A stretch of DNA of 64,000 nucleotides from assembly GCF_007421815.1 (NCBI RefSeq), contig NZ_VLNT01000001.1, forward strand, positions 232,573 through 296,572. The letters run 5' to 3'. The notes under the pieces are model-generated. The model was not told where the DNA came from and searched no databases. It was given only the letters and a program-made list of their open reading frames with translations. The stretch's first letter is position 1. Each line of letters begins with the position of its first letter. Made by a program: the position numbers and the translations under genes. This stretch comes from Aeromicrobium piscarium (lineage in GTDB: Bacteria > Actinomycetota > Actinomycetes > Propionibacteriales > Nocardioidaceae). This document shows, one piece after another, positions 23,981-37,418 of this stretch.

Positions 23981-25417
23981 ATGACCGGCGTCCTGGACCG
24001 TTACTTCAAGATCTCCGAGCGCGGCTCGACCATCCCGCGCGAGCTGCGCGGCGGTCTCGTCACGTTCCTGACGATGGCCTACATCGTGGTCCTCAACCCG
24101 ATCATCCTCGGCGGTGTCGCCGATGCGGAGGGCAACTACCTCGGCGGCGACTCCGAAGGCGCCAATATGGCCGCCATCGCAGCAGCCACCGCCCTCATCG
24201 CCGGCCTCATGTCGATCATCATGGGACTCGTCGCGAACTTCCCGCTCGCCCTCGCCGCCGGCCTCGGCCTCAACGCCTTCGTGGCCTACGCGGTCGCCAC
24301 CGAGATGACCTGGGCCGATGCGATGGGCCTCGTCGTCATCGAAGGCATCATCATCCTGGTCCTGGTGCTCACTGGCTTCCGTAAGGCGGTCTTCGACGCC
24401 GTGCCACGGCAGATCAAGACGGCGATCGCCGTCGGCATCGGCCTGTTCATCACGCTCGTCGGCCTAGTGAACGCGGGCTTCGTCCGCACCACCGGACAGG
24501 GATCGCCGCCGGTCGGACTCGGCATCGACGGGGTGCTGCACGGCTGGCCCGTGCTCGTCTTCTGCATCGGCCTGATCGTCATGATCGGCCTCTACGCCAA
24601 CGGTGTACGCGGCGCGATCCTCATCGGCATCATCGTCACCACAGTGCTCGCCGGCATCGTGCAGGCCGTCACCGACACCCCGGGCTCGAATGGGGATCCC
24701 TTCAGCACCGGCTGGAACCTGAACGTCCCGGGCATCCCCGACTCGATCGCGGCGGTCCCTGACCTTTCCCTGCTCGGCGAGTTCAACCTCCTGGGCTCGT
24801 TCGACAAGGTCGGTGTCGTCGCGGTCATCCTGCTGATCTTCAGCCTGCTGCTCGCCGACTTCTTCGACACCATGGGCACCATGACGGCGGTCGGCACCGA
24901 GGCCGGACTGAACGACGAGGACGGCGCGCCCATCAACACGCAGCGCATTCTGGTGATCGACTCCATCGCCGCGGCCGCCGGTGGCGCCGCGAGCGTCTCC
25001 AGCAACACCTCGTACGTCGAGTCGACCGCGGGTGTCGGCGACGGCGCGCGCACCGGGCTCGCCAGCGTCACCACGGGCGTGCTCTTCCTGTTCTCGATGA
25101 TCTTCACGCCGCTGGTGGGCGCCATCCCCAATGAGGCGGCCGTCGCGGCACTCGTGCTGGTGGGCTTCCTGATGATGACCCAGGTCACCGGCATCGACTG
25201 GGACGACATCGAGATCGCCATCCCGGCCTTCCTCACGATCGTGCTCATGCCGTTCACCTACTCCATCACGGTCGGCATCGGCGCGGGCTTCCTCGCTTTC
25301 GTGTTCTTGAAGCTGGTGCGCGGCAAGTTCCGCGAGGTGCACGTGCTGATGTGGATCATCGCGATCCTGTTCCTCGCCTACTTCCTTCTCGGCCCGCTCG
25401 GCGATCTGCTCCTGTGA
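23981..25417 (+). CDS. NCS2-family nucleobase permease (AzgA-like)
   Basis: This 478-aa permease of the adenine/guanine/hypoxanthine subgroup has the signature RELRGGLVTFLTMAYIVVLN at the first helix, PLALAAGLGLNAFVAYAV at helix 3, and SVSSNTSYVESTAGVGDGAR, the conserved substrate-site loop of AzgA proteins. Proton-driven import of purine bases is expected. The ATG has a good AGGAGAGCC ribosome site. No purine riboswitch is visible upstream. It is monocistronic, with a leaderless promoter for the next gene just after it. Confidence 0.92.
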   Translation: MTGVLDRYFKISERGSTIPRELRGGLVTFLTMAYIVVLNPIILGGVADAEGNYLGGDSEGANMAAIAAATALIAGLMSIIMGLVANFPLALAAGLGLNAFVAYAVATEMTWADAMGLVVIEGIIILVLVLTGFRKAVFDAVPRQIKTAIAVGIGLFITLVGLVNAGFVRTTGQGSPPVGLGIDGVLHGWPVLVFCIGLIVMIGLYANGVRGAILIGIIVTTVLAGIVQAVTDTPGSNGDPFSTGWNLNVPGIPDSIAAVPDLSLLGEFNLLGSFDKVGVVAVILLIFSLLLADFFDTMGTMTAVGTEAGLNDEDGAPINTQRILVIDSIAAAAGGAASVSSNTSYVESTAGVGDGARTGLASVTTGVLFLFSMIFTPLVGAIPNEAAVAALVLVGFLMMTQVTGIDWDDIEIAIPAFLTIVLMPFTYSITVGIGAGFLAFVFLKLVRGKFREVHVLMWIIAILFLAYFLLGPLGDLLL

Positions 25418-25434
25418 TCGCCCGGGCGGCGCGA

Positions 25435-25440
25435 TAGCGT
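25435..25440 (+). promoter_or_regulatory. -10 box TAGCGT, leaderless promoter
   Basis: TAGCGT ends 6 nt before the ATG at 25447 of the gamma-carbonic anhydrase gene. Confidence 0.6.
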
Positions 25441-25446
25441 GCTGCC

Positions 25447-25965
25447 ATGTTGATCGCACTGGGAGACAAGAAGCCTCAGGTCGCCGATTCGGCCTTCGTC
25501 GCGCCGAACGCCACGCTGGCCGGGTCGGTCATGGTCGAGGAGGGGGCGAGCGTCTGGTACGGCGCGGTCCTGAGAGCCGACAACGAGCCGATCACGATCG
25601 GGAAGAACGCCAACGTGCAGGACAACTGCGCGTTCCACGTGGACGTCGACAAGCCCGTCACCCTGGGCGAGGGGGTCTCGGTCGGCCACGGTGCGATCAT
25701 CCACGGCGCCACGGTCGGTGACTTCGTGCTGGTGGGCATGGGCTCGATCATCATGAACGGCGCGGTGATCGGCGAGGAGTCGCTCATCGCTGCGGGAGCC
25801 CTGGTGCCCGAGGGCATGGAGGTGCCGCCACGCTCCCTCGTGATCGGTGCCCCCGCGAAGGTCCGCCGCGAGCTGAGCGATGCGGAGGTCGAGCGGCTCC
25901 ACCTCAACGCCGCGGTCTATGAGAACCACCGCGACCTGCATCGAGACGGCACCGTCCTCGACTGA
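25447..25965 (+). CDS. Gamma-carbonic anhydrase family protein
   Basis: This 172-aa left-handed beta-helix protein has VWYGAVLRADNEPITIGKNA, VQDNCAFHVD, VSVGHGAIIHGATVGD and a C-terminal helix starting VRRELSDAEVERLH. Zinc-binding histidines of gamma-CAs lie in FHVD, GHGA and IIHGA and all three are present. The proton-shuttle acidic loop of the archaeal Cam enzyme is missing, as in most CamH-type members, so true CO2 hydration is likely but not certain. Cytoplasmic trimer. Single gene with a leaderless promoter. Confidence 0.88.
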   Translation: MLIALGDKKPQVADSAFVAPNATLAGSVMVEEGASVWYGAVLRADNEPITIGKNANVQDNCAFHVDVDKPVTLGEGVSVGHGAIIHGATVGDFVLVGMGSIIMNGAVIGEESLIAAGALVPEGMEVPPRSLVIGAPAKVRRELSDAEVERLHLNAAVYENHRDLHRDGTVLD

Positions 25966-26019
25966 CTGGTCCGAACTCGCTGGGGTGCGGCGGCGTCATC
26001 GGCAGCGCAGCATGTCCAT

Positions 26020-28522
<2,503 letters not shown>

Positions 28523-28544
28523 TCATCGCTCCCGCGCGGTTCCG

Positions 28545-28550
28545 TACGAT
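28545..28550 (+). promoter_or_regulatory. -10 box TACGAT, leaderless promoter of mutAB
   Basis: TACGAT ends 6 nt before the mutA ATG at 28557. Confidence 0.6.
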
Positions 28551-28556
28551 GCCGCC

Positions 28557-30349
28557 ATGGCACCCGACTCCACGATCCGCCTGGCCGAGGGCGTGCACCA
28601 CGACCTCGCCGAGTGGGAGAAAGCCACCGCGGCTGTGCTGCGCAAGAAGGGCAAGCTCGCCGAGGAGGCCCCCGACTCCGATGTCTGGGATCTGCTCGCG
28701 ACGCGCACGCTCGACGGCATCAGCGTCACGCCGCTCGGCACTCCTGCGCTCACCGATGACCTCCCCTATGCCGGTCTGCCCGGCCAGTCGCCGTTCACCC
28801 GCGGCGCGGCGGCCGCCCGCACCGAGCTCGACGGCTGGGACGTGCGGGGCTGGTTCATCGATCCGGACACCGATGCCGAGCGGGTGAGCGCCGAGCTGGA
28901 GAACGGCGCCAACTCGCTCTGGCTCGCGGTGGGCCCTGAGGGCATCGAGGTCGATCGCCTCGCCGCTCTCCTGGAGCCCGTGTTCGTCGACCTCGCCCCG
29001 GTGGTGCTGGACGCACCGACCGACCCGCGCGGTGCGGCGGCGGCGCTCCTGGAGGTCGTCGAGGACAAGGCGGTGCAAGCCCACGCCGGCACCAACCTGG
29101 GGGCGGACCCGTTGGGCGCTCTCGTGCGAGGACGCGGCGACACCGGCCTCGATGTCGTGGTCGATCTCGCCCGGCTGGCCAAGGAACGCGGTGTCCGCGG
29201 CGCCGTGGTGGATGCCACGGCGGTCCACGAGCTCGGCGCCTCCGATGTGCAGGAGCTCGCCTACGCGCTGTTCGCCGGGGTCACCTATCTGCGCGCTCTC
29301 ACCGACGCCGGGTTGAGCGCCAACGAGTCCGCGGAGCAGCTGGAGTTCCGCCTCGCCGCGACCGACGAGCAGTTCGCCACCATCGCCAAGTTCCGCGCCG
29401 CCCGCCGACTGTGGGATCGGGTGGGCCAGCTCAGCGAGGTCACCGAGCCGGCCCGAGCCCAGCGTCAGCACGCCGTCACCTCGCGACCGATGATGTGCCG
29501 TTACGACTCGTACACCAATATGCTGCGCACCACCGTGGCCACCTTCGCGGCCGGTGTCGGCGGGGCAGATGCCGTGACGACCCTGCCCTTCGACGAGCCG
29601 CTCGGCCTGCCGACGCCGTTCAGCCGGCGCATCGCGCGCAACACCTCCGCTCTGCTCGTCAGCGAGTCCCATGTGGCGGCTGTGACGGATCCGGCCGGCG
29701 GTGCTCACGCGGTCGAGAAGCTGACCGACGACATCGCCCGCGCGGCGTGGGAGTTGTTCGGTGACCTGGACGCCGCTGACGGCGTGGACGCCGCTGTGGA
29801 CCTCCTGCGTTCGCGGATCGACGAGACGGTGGCCGATCGGGCCCTCGCGATCGCCCGGCGCAAGCGTCCGATCACCGGGGTCAGCGAGTTCCCGAATCTC
29901 GCCGAGACGCTCCCGGACCGTGCTCCCTATCCCGTCGCCCCGGAGGTCTTCCGTTACGCCGGGGAGTACGAGGAGATGCGCGACGAGCCGTCCGAGCAGC
30001 CGGTCTTCCTCGCCACGATGGGTCCGATCGCCCAGCACACGGCCCGGGCGAGCTTCGTCATCAACCTGCTGGCCGCCGGTGGGATCCACCACGGCATCGC
30101 GGGCGCGACCGATGGTGTCGACACGGTCGTCGCGGCCTATCGCGAGGCGGGACAGCCCGCGGTCGTGTGCCTCGCCGGCACCGACAAGGCCTACGCTGAA
30201 TGGGGCACCGATCTCGTGGCGGCGCTGCGTCAGAACGGTGCCCGTCATGTCATCGTGGCCGGCAAGAACGAGGTCGGTGCCGATGACGCAGCGGCGATGG
30301 GCGTCGATGCCCTCGCCTTCCTCCGCCGCACCCGGGAGGTGCTGTCCGC

Positions 30350-30353
<4 letters not shown>
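28557..30353 (+). CDS. mutA: Methylmalonyl-CoA mutase small subunit
   Basis: This 598-aa subunit forms a heterodimer with MutB, which interconverts methylmalonyl-CoA and succinyl-CoA. It has a TIM-barrel part ([56 protein letters not shown]) and a degenerate cobalamin-binding C-terminal domain that lacks the DxHxxG histidine, as expected for the non-catalytic subunit. The ATG is fixed by its leaderless -10 box. It overlaps mutB by 4 nt (ATGA), so the subunits are made in equal amounts. It is divergent from serC. Confidence 0.95.
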
Positions 30354-32529
<2,176 letters not shown>

Positions 32530-32533
<4 letters not shown>

Positions 32534-32564
32534 TCGGGCGCGGCATCGCCCGGCGCCCGATCAG
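32530..32564. terminator. Bidirectional terminator hairpin between mutB and methyltransferase
   Basis: A perfect 12-bp inverted repeat (CTGATCGGGCGC and GCGCCCGATCAG, 11-nt loop) includes the mutB stop TGA and ends on the stop codon of the convergent methyltransferase gene. It has no T-run but is symmetric for both genes. Confidence 0.75.
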
Positions 32565-33319
32565 GGCGAACGGCGCCTGAATCGGTCGGCGGTGTCGGCG
32601 ATCTTCTGGCGCAGCGCGTCCAGTCCCGTGAGAGGTTCGGCCGCGACGCGCTTGTTGGTGCCCTCGCGATTGTCGCCCTTCTCGAGGATCACCAGATTGT
32701 GGAAGCAGTGGAGGCCCTTGATCGTCAGATCGGTGGGCGTCGGCCGGTAGTGCTGGTCCAAGTACTCCTCGTAGTTGAGGCCGTCGACGAGATCCTTGAC
32801 CAGTGCCATCGTGGTGGAGGGGTCGTGGCGATCCCGGCTGCCTCCCCAAGCGGGCCAGTAGGACGTCTGGGTGTCCTCGATCGCGTAGAGACCGTCGAGG
32901 GGGAGACGCTCGAACAGCAGCGCGAAGGTCTCGCGGATGTGCTCGGGACGATGGCTGCCGTCGTCGATGACGACCTTGATATCGGGGAAGTCGGCGAAGA
33001 TCCGGTCGAGCACCTCGGGGTCGACCTGACTGCCCTGGTAGACGTGGACGCGGTCGCCGGTGACGAAGGACTTGTCCTCGATGTCGAGGCCGATGATCTG
33101 AGCCCGGGGGAAGAAGTCGCGCCACATGCGCAGGGAGGCGCCGCCCTCGCCGGACTGGGCGTACCCGCCGATGCCGATCTCGAGCAGCGTGAAGGTCTCC
33201 TCCCGCAGATGCTCCAGGAAGCGTTCGTAGTGCGGGGTGTAGCGATGCATACCCCATTTGTCCGTGCCGTGGGTGGTGGCCAGCTCGGTCAGACTCGGCC
33301 CCGGTTCGGAAGCGCGCAT
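32561..33319 (-). CDS. Class I SAM-dependent O-methyltransferase (MycE/macrocin type)
   Basis: This 252-aa protein begins with a motif of the demethylmacrocin/mycinamicin sugar methyltransferases: THGTDKWGMHRYTPHYERFL. It is followed by TLLEIGIGGYAQSGEGGASL (SAM site), IIGLDIEDKSF, VVIDDGSHRPEHIRETF and YAIEDTQTSYWPAWGGS, in which Asp and His residues are metal ligands or catalytic in this family. It should methylate a sugar hydroxyl on a polysaccharide or glycolipid. No sugar cluster surrounds it, so the target is unknown. It is in reverse orientation between mutB and meaB, probably a later insertion. Confidence 0.82.
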   Translation of the reverse strand: MRASEPGPSLTELATTHGTDKWGMHRYTPHYERFLEHLREETFTLLEIGIGGYAQSGEGGASLRMWRDFFPRAQIIGLDIEDKSFVTGDRVHVYQGSQVDPEVLDRIFADFPDIKVVIDDGSHRPEHIRETFALLFERLPLDGLYAIEDTQTSYWPAWGGSRDRHDPSTTMALVKDLVDGLNYEEYLDQHYRPTPTDLTIKGLHCFHNLVILEKGDNREGTNKRVAAEPLTGLDALRQKIADTADRFRRRSP

Positions 33320-33362
33320 GTCGACACCCTAGACGGCCGGACCCGAACGTGCCGGGAGATCA

Positions 33363-33617
33363 TCAGCCGGCATCGGGGAAGACGCGGCGGGCGATCGCCT
33401 GGACATCGCGGTCGAGGGCGTCGATCTTGGCGCTCAGCCGGGTCTCCATCGCTCCCATGTCGGCGCGTAGGCCGGTGGCCAGTCCGCTCATCTCGGCGCG
33501 CACGCCGCCGATTTCGGCGGGGATGAGGCGGGTCACCATCACGCCGAAGAGCGTGAGCGTGCCGAAGAACGCCGTGATGAAGGTGGCGATCAACGTCCAG
33601 GTCTGGGCTTCGGTCAT
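33363..33617 (-). CDS. Small membrane-anchored coiled-coil protein
   Basis: This 84-aa protein has an N-terminal membrane helix (WTLIATFITAFFGTLTLFGV) followed by a heptad-like stretch (GGVRAEMSGLATGLRADMGA, METRLSAKIDALDRDVQAIA) predicted to be a coiled coil. The ATG at 33617 is preceded by GAGGAGG on the minus strand; the upstream in-frame ATG at 33665 would add 16 polar residues. It is a paralogue of the partial protein at the right end of the window, sharing the end LDRDV-A-R. Function unknown; small SlyB/YlqD-like or hemolysin-XhlA-like helpers come to mind without real support. Confidence 0.65.
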   Translation of the reverse strand: MTEAQTWTLIATFITAFFGTLTLFGVMVTRLIPAEIGGVRAEMSGLATGLRADMGAMETRLSAKIDALDRDVQAIARRVFPDAG

Positions 33618-33720
33618 GGCGTCCTCCTCGACTACCAGTGTGACTGACGTGCCGGAGTCTGCCAATGAGGTGGTGATCAGGGAAGCGGCATCGGTGGGCG
33701 CCTGTGGACAATCGGCAGCC

Positions 33721-33726
33721 TAGACT
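33721..33726 (+). promoter_or_regulatory. -10 box TAGACT, leaderless promoter of meaB
   Basis: TAGACT ends 7 nt before the GTG at 33734, which fixes the start of meaB. Confidence 0.6.
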
Positions 33727-33733
33727 CGGGCGC

Positions 33734-34705
33734 GTGGTCGACATCGCTGCTCTCGCCGAAGGTGTCCGCTCCGGTCAGCGGGGGGCGGTGGCACGCGCGA
33801 TCACCCTCGTCGAGTCGCGGCGGGCCGATCATCGAGCCGCCGCGCGGGAACTGCTGACCGAGATCGCCCCGGAGGCCGGGGGAGCCGTACGCGTCGGGAT
33901 CTCCGGTGTCCCGGGGGTCGGCAAGTCCACCTTCATCGAGGCCCTCGGTCGCCACCTGACCGGACGCGACCTGAAGGTCGGAGTGCTGGCCGTCGATCCC
34001 TCCAGCGTCCGCACGGGCGGCTCGGTCCTGGGGGACAAGACGCGCATGGCCTCGCTCGCGACCGATCCGAAGGCCTATATCCGTCCCTCGCCGAGCGCGG
34101 GCACCCTGGGTGGCGTCGCGCGGGCCACGAGCCAGGCGATGACGATCCTGGAAGTCGCCGGTTACGACGTGGTCCTCGTCGAGACCGTCGGCGTCGGTCA
34201 GTCGGAGATCACCGTGGCGGGCATGGTCGACACCTTCCTCTTCCTGACGATCGCCCGCACCGGCGATCAGCTCCAGGGGATCAAGAAGGGAATCCTGGAG
34301 ATCGCCGATGTCATCGCGGTCAACAAGGCCGACGGCGAGCGGGCGAAGGAGGCCGAGGTGACCGCCCGCGAACTCTCGGGAGCCCTGCGTCTCGTCTATG
34401 CGGGCACCCAGGGATGGGTGCCGCCCGTGCTGACCTGCTCGGCCCTCGAGATGACCGGTATCGACACGGTCTGGAGCCGGATCATCCGGCATCGCGAGTT
34501 CATGGGATCCAAGGGACTTGCCGAGAAGCGGGCTCAGCAGCAGCTGGACTTCACCTGGGCGCTCGTCCGTGACGAGATCGACCAGCGCCTGCGCACCGAT
34601 GAGAATGTCGCGGCCGTCCGTGAGTCCCTGCGCGAGCGGGTCCTGGCGGGTGAGCTGCCCGCCGTTGCCGCGGCCGACGAGATCCTCCGCGCCTACGACA
34701 GCTGA
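33734..34705 (+). CDS. meaB: Methylmalonyl-CoA mutase-associated GTPase MeaB
   Basis: This 323-aa G3E-family GTPase protects and reloads cobalamin in methylmalonyl-CoA mutase. The P-loop is GISGVPGVGKSTFIEALG (about residues 55-72). Further motifs are VLAVDPSSVRTGGSVLGDKT, the Walker B region DVVLVETVGVGQSE and the base motif VNKADGERAKEAE (NKxD). The C-terminal dimerisation arm is present. Close association with mutAB confirms the identity over other ArgK-family GTPases. The M28 peptidase gene follows 17 nt later. Confidence 0.95.
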   Translation: MVDIAALAEGVRSGQRGAVARAITLVESRRADHRAAARELLTEIAPEAGGAVRVGISGVPGVGKSTFIEALGRHLTGRDLKVGVLAVDPSSVRTGGSVLGDKTRMASLATDPKAYIRPSPSAGTLGGVARATSQAMTILEVAGYDVVLVETVGVGQSEITVAGMVDTFLFLTIARTGDQLQGIKKGILEIADVIAVNKADGERAKEAEVTARELSGALRLVYAGTQGWVPPVLTCSALEMTGIDTVWSRIIRHREFMGSKGLAEKRAQQQLDFTWALVRDEIDQRLRTDENVAAVRESLRERVLAGELPAVAAADEILRAYDS

Positions 34706-34722
34706 GCATGATGGACTGAGGT

Positions 34723-35703
34723 ATGGACCGCTCACCGCGACCGCTCCTCGTGAGGTCGCTGTCCTGTGTGCTGGTGCTCGGGCTCGTGCTGCTCGGTGCG
34801 TGCACCGGATCGGACACCGACGAGGCGCCCTCACCGAGCGAGCAGACCACCGCATCGCCTGAGCCCACGACGCCCGCCCCGCCTCCGGAGGCCGACGCGG
34901 AGCGCATCCTGGCCGATATCAGCCATCTCGCCGAGACGATCGGCCCTCGGCACGGCACATCAGAGGCCTATGGCGAGGCGGCGGACTGGGTGGAGGAGCG
35001 ACTGACCGGGCTCGGCTATGAGGTGAGCCGCCAGCAGGTCGACGCCCCCGCGGGCACCACCTGGGGCGTCGACGTCCCCGCCGGGGACTCGCCCAATGTC
35101 ATCGCCGATCGCCCGGGAGCATCCCCGACCGACCCCCACGTGGTGGTCGGAGCCCATCTCGACACCATCCCCGTCGCGCCGGGTGCTGAGGACAATGCCT
35201 CGGGGGTGGCGGTCATGCTGGAGCTGGCGCGAGTCGTGGCCGAGGCCGAGGTGCCGGTGCGCTTCGTGGCCTTCGGCGCCGAGGAGCCGCGCGGGCCGGG
35301 GGACGCCCTCCACCATTTCGGGTCGCAGCAGTATGTGGCGGCACTCGGTGACGACGAGCGAGCGGCGATCACGGCGATGGTCGCGCTCGACCGGGTCGGC
35401 GTGCCGGGGCCGGAGGTGCCGATCTGCTCCGGCGACTCCCCGAACGGCACCATCGAGGTCCGCGACCAGCTCGCGGCCGCGGCGACCGACGGCGGCGTGC
35501 CCCATACGGTGTGCGGGGGCAACACGACGAGCGATCACTGGTCCTTCGACAAGGCGGGGATCCCCGCCGCGCGGCTCGGATCGATCCCGTACGCGGGTTA
35601 TCACTCGCCTCAGGACACCGTGGAGGTCGTGGACCCGGCGCAGGCCGGGCGGGTGGCGGCCATCATGCGCGGGTGGCTGCTGGAGAACGTGGCGTCACCG
35701 TAG
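34723..35703 (+). CDS. Secreted M28-family metallopeptidase lipoprotein
   Basis: This 326-aa lipoprotein has a signal peptide with lipobox (LVLLGACTG, lipidated Cys at about 27), a Pro/Thr/Ser-rich linker of about 30 residues and an M28 aminopeptidase domain. Zinc ligands are visible in VVVGAHLDTIPVAPGAEDNA (His and Asp), FGAEEPRGPGD (catalytic Glu and ligand Glu), ALDRVG (ligand Asp) and SIPYAGYHSPQDT (last His). It likely trims peptides outside the membrane. Its 3' end overlaps the convergent CapA-like gene by 9 nt. Confidence 0.88.
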   Translation: MDRSPRPLLVRSLSCVLVLGLVLLGACTGSDTDEAPSPSEQTTASPEPTTPAPPPEADAERILADISHLAETIGPRHGTSEAYGEAADWVEERLTGLGYEVSRQQVDAPAGTTWGVDVPAGDSPNVIADRPGASPTDPHVVVGAHLDTIPVAPGAEDNASGVAVMLELARVVAEAEVPVRFVAFGAEEPRGPGDALHHFGSQQYVAALGDDERAAITAMVALDRVGVPGPEVPICSGDSPNGTIEVRDQLAAAATDGGVPHTVCGGNTTSDHWSFDKAGIPAARLGSIPYAGYHSPQDTVEVVDPAQAGRVAAIMRGWLLENVASP

Positions 35704-37107
35704 GCCCGCATCGTAGGGAGGGGCGCTTGCCTGGCGGGCGAGCTCCAGGATCGCTGTGGCCCGTTCCCCGTCAACCAGCCGTGGCGTGAAGGCGTCGTCG
35801 ATGACGTAGGGCAGCGGTCGCACATCCAGGACCTGTTCGGCGGTGGCGATGATCTCCACGAGGACGCCTGCCTGTGTCTCCTGCATGAAGTCCATGTCGA
35901 ACACCAGGTTGCCGAGCGAGTGCACGACCGTGGCCTCCCCGTGCTGCTCCCAGCCCTGCACCCAGTGCGGGTGGCCGCCGACTACCACGTCGGCGCCTGC
36001 GTCGGTGAACGCACGGGCCATGTCGTGCTGACTCTGCTCGGGCACGTTGGTGTACTGCGTGCCCCAGTGCGGCACGACGACGACCAGGTCCACCTGACCG
36101 TCGAGGGCGGAGATGTCCGTCGTGGCTCGTTCGAGGGCGCTGCCGTCGATCTGTGGGCCGGTGCGAGGAGGGGCGTCGATCCGGTTCGTACCCGGAGCCG
36201 CCTCTGTCGCTGCTGGTGTCTCGCCGATCGAGTCTGTGGCGTAGAAGCCAACCCGTAGGCCGGCTGCGTCGACGATCGCCGGCTCGCGGGCACTGGTGAG
36301 ATTCTCCCCGGCGCCGACGACGGAGAAACCCGCATCGCGCAAGAGCCGGAAAGTGGTCAGCATCGGCTCCGTGCCGTAGTCGCCGATGTGGTTGTTGGCG
36401 AGTCCGATCACATCCACCCCGGCGGATCGCAGCCCGTCCAGCACCCCCGGGTCGGCCCCGAAGGAGTCCGTCCCCTGCTGGGGCGGGCCGTCGGTCGAGA
36501 GCGTCGACTCGAGATTGACGAAGGTGGCATCGGCGGCCGCCAGCGAATCACCGACGCCCGTCCACACGGCCTCCAGGTCGCCCCGTTCGGAGATGGCCTC
36601 GCCGACGCGTCGTCCCAGCATCACATCGCCACCGACCATCACGCTGGCGCTCGGCCTCTGGTTCCGTTCGCCGTTCGCCACGATGGGGTAGTCGTCGTGG
36701 CGGAGCGGGTCGCGGCCGTCGACACGGGCGAGGTCGACGGTCGGCCGTACGCGGTCGGCGGGCACGAGGGCGACGACGGAGGGATCGGCGACGACCTCGT
36801 CGAGCGCCGCGTCGGCGGTCGCCATCTGCTCCCCGCCCACGGCGTCGACCTCGGCATGCAGGAGGCGAAGCGGTTGGTCGTCTCCTCCGATCTGCGACCA
36901 GGACATCACCTCACCGGCTGCCAGGCGTCGTGCGGTCTCCTCGTCGAGGTCGACGGCGGGCCGGGCCAGCGAGATCGCGATAGCCAGGTCGACCGAGGGA
37001 CTCGGCGTCGGCTCCGGCGGCGAGTCGTCCTCCCTCGAGAGACATGCGGTAAGCACGCCGGCGAGCGCGAGGATGGTGACGGGCGCTGCTAGGAGCCGCG
37101 GTCTCAT
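35695..37107 (-). CDS. CapA-family lipoprotein with N-terminal binding-protein-like domain
   Basis: This 470-aa lipoprotein has a lipobox GVLTACLS and an N-terminal region (about 35-150) that looks like a truncated periplasmic binding-protein lobe: ARPAVDLDEETARRLAAGEV, MSWSQIGG (compare the W-x-x-I-G motif of PstS-like proteins) and VVALVPADRVRP. A full CapA domain follows: VMVGGDVMLGRRVGEAISER, GLANNHIGDYGTEPMLTT, VVVVPHWGTQYTNVPEQSQH, DVVVGGHPHWVQGWE and VVHSLGNLVFDMDF. CapA domains are metallophosphatase-like and tied to poly-gamma-glutamate or other capsule work. No capB/capC is present. Confidence 0.85.
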   Translation of the reverse strand: MRPRLLAAPVTILALAGVLTACLSREDDSPPEPTPSPSVDLAIAISLARPAVDLDEETARRLAAGEVMSWSQIGGDDQPLRLLHAEVDAVGGEQMATADAALDEVVADPSVVALVPADRVRPTVDLARVDGRDPLRHDDYPIVANGERNQRPSASVMVGGDVMLGRRVGEAISERGDLEAVWTGVGDSLAAADATFVNLESTLSTDGPPQQGTDSFGADPGVLDGLRSAGVDVIGLANNHIGDYGTEPMLTTFRLLRDAGFSVVGAGENLTSAREPAIVDAAGLRVGFYATDSIGETPAATEAAPGTNRIDAPPRTGPQIDGSALERATTDISALDGQVDLVVVVPHWGTQYTNVPEQSQHDMARAFTDAGADVVVGGHPHWVQGWEQHGEATVVHSLGNLVFDMDFMQETQAGVLVEIIATAEQVLDVRPLPYVIDDAFTPRLVDGERATAILELARQASAPPYDAGLR

Positions 37108-37372
37108 CCATCGAGGCTAAGAGATTCCGCCAGTAGGCACCACGTGCTGCGCCGCTCCGTGGCCGCGTCGCCGAGGTGGCGTCACCCGCAGGGCGACCCC
37201 GGGTGTGGTTTCGATGTGCTGTGGGGTACCTCGCCGGACGGAGTCCTTCGGGCGATGGCAGAGCGTTTCCACGGCACGGCAGCCGACGAGCCGCGTCTCG
37301 GTATGTGGTCACTTCGCGGAGGTACTAGTCATTAAGGACTAGTCCGGGCTACTGTAAGTCTCAGAACAGCAG
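37108..37372. other. Gene-free region upstream of the CapA-like gene
   Basis: No convincing gene is seen here. The plus-strand ATG frame at 37144 (63 codons) lacks a ribosome site, family match or conserved context. An inverted repeat ACTAGTC-N6-GACTAGT at 37324-37343 is the only structured element; it could be an operator, though it lies over 200 nt from the CapA-like start. Confidence 0.5.
37324..37343. promoter_or_regulatory. Inverted repeat ACTAGTC-N6-GACTAGT
   Basis: A perfect 7-bp inverted repeat in an AT-richer patch (ATTAAG centre), 30 nt before the citrate synthase terminator. It has the size and symmetry of a regulator-binding site; the target is unknown. Confidence 0.4.
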
Positions 37373-37409
37373 AAAGGCCCGGCCATCTCGGGGGGATGGC
37401 CGGGCCTTT
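37373..37409. terminator. Strong terminator after the citrate synthase gene
   Basis: A 15-bp perfect stem (AAAGGCCCGGCCATC / GATGGCCGGGCCTTT) around a 7-nt loop lies 10 nt beyond the stop of the minus-strand citrate synthase gene. The A and T ends make it usable in both directions. Confidence 0.9.
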
Positions 37410-37418
37410 GCTGTGGGA

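Noticed and set aside
37144-37335. 63-codon plus-strand ORF upstream of the CapA-like gene
   Set aside because: No ribosome site, no -10 at leaderless distance, no family; probably chance.
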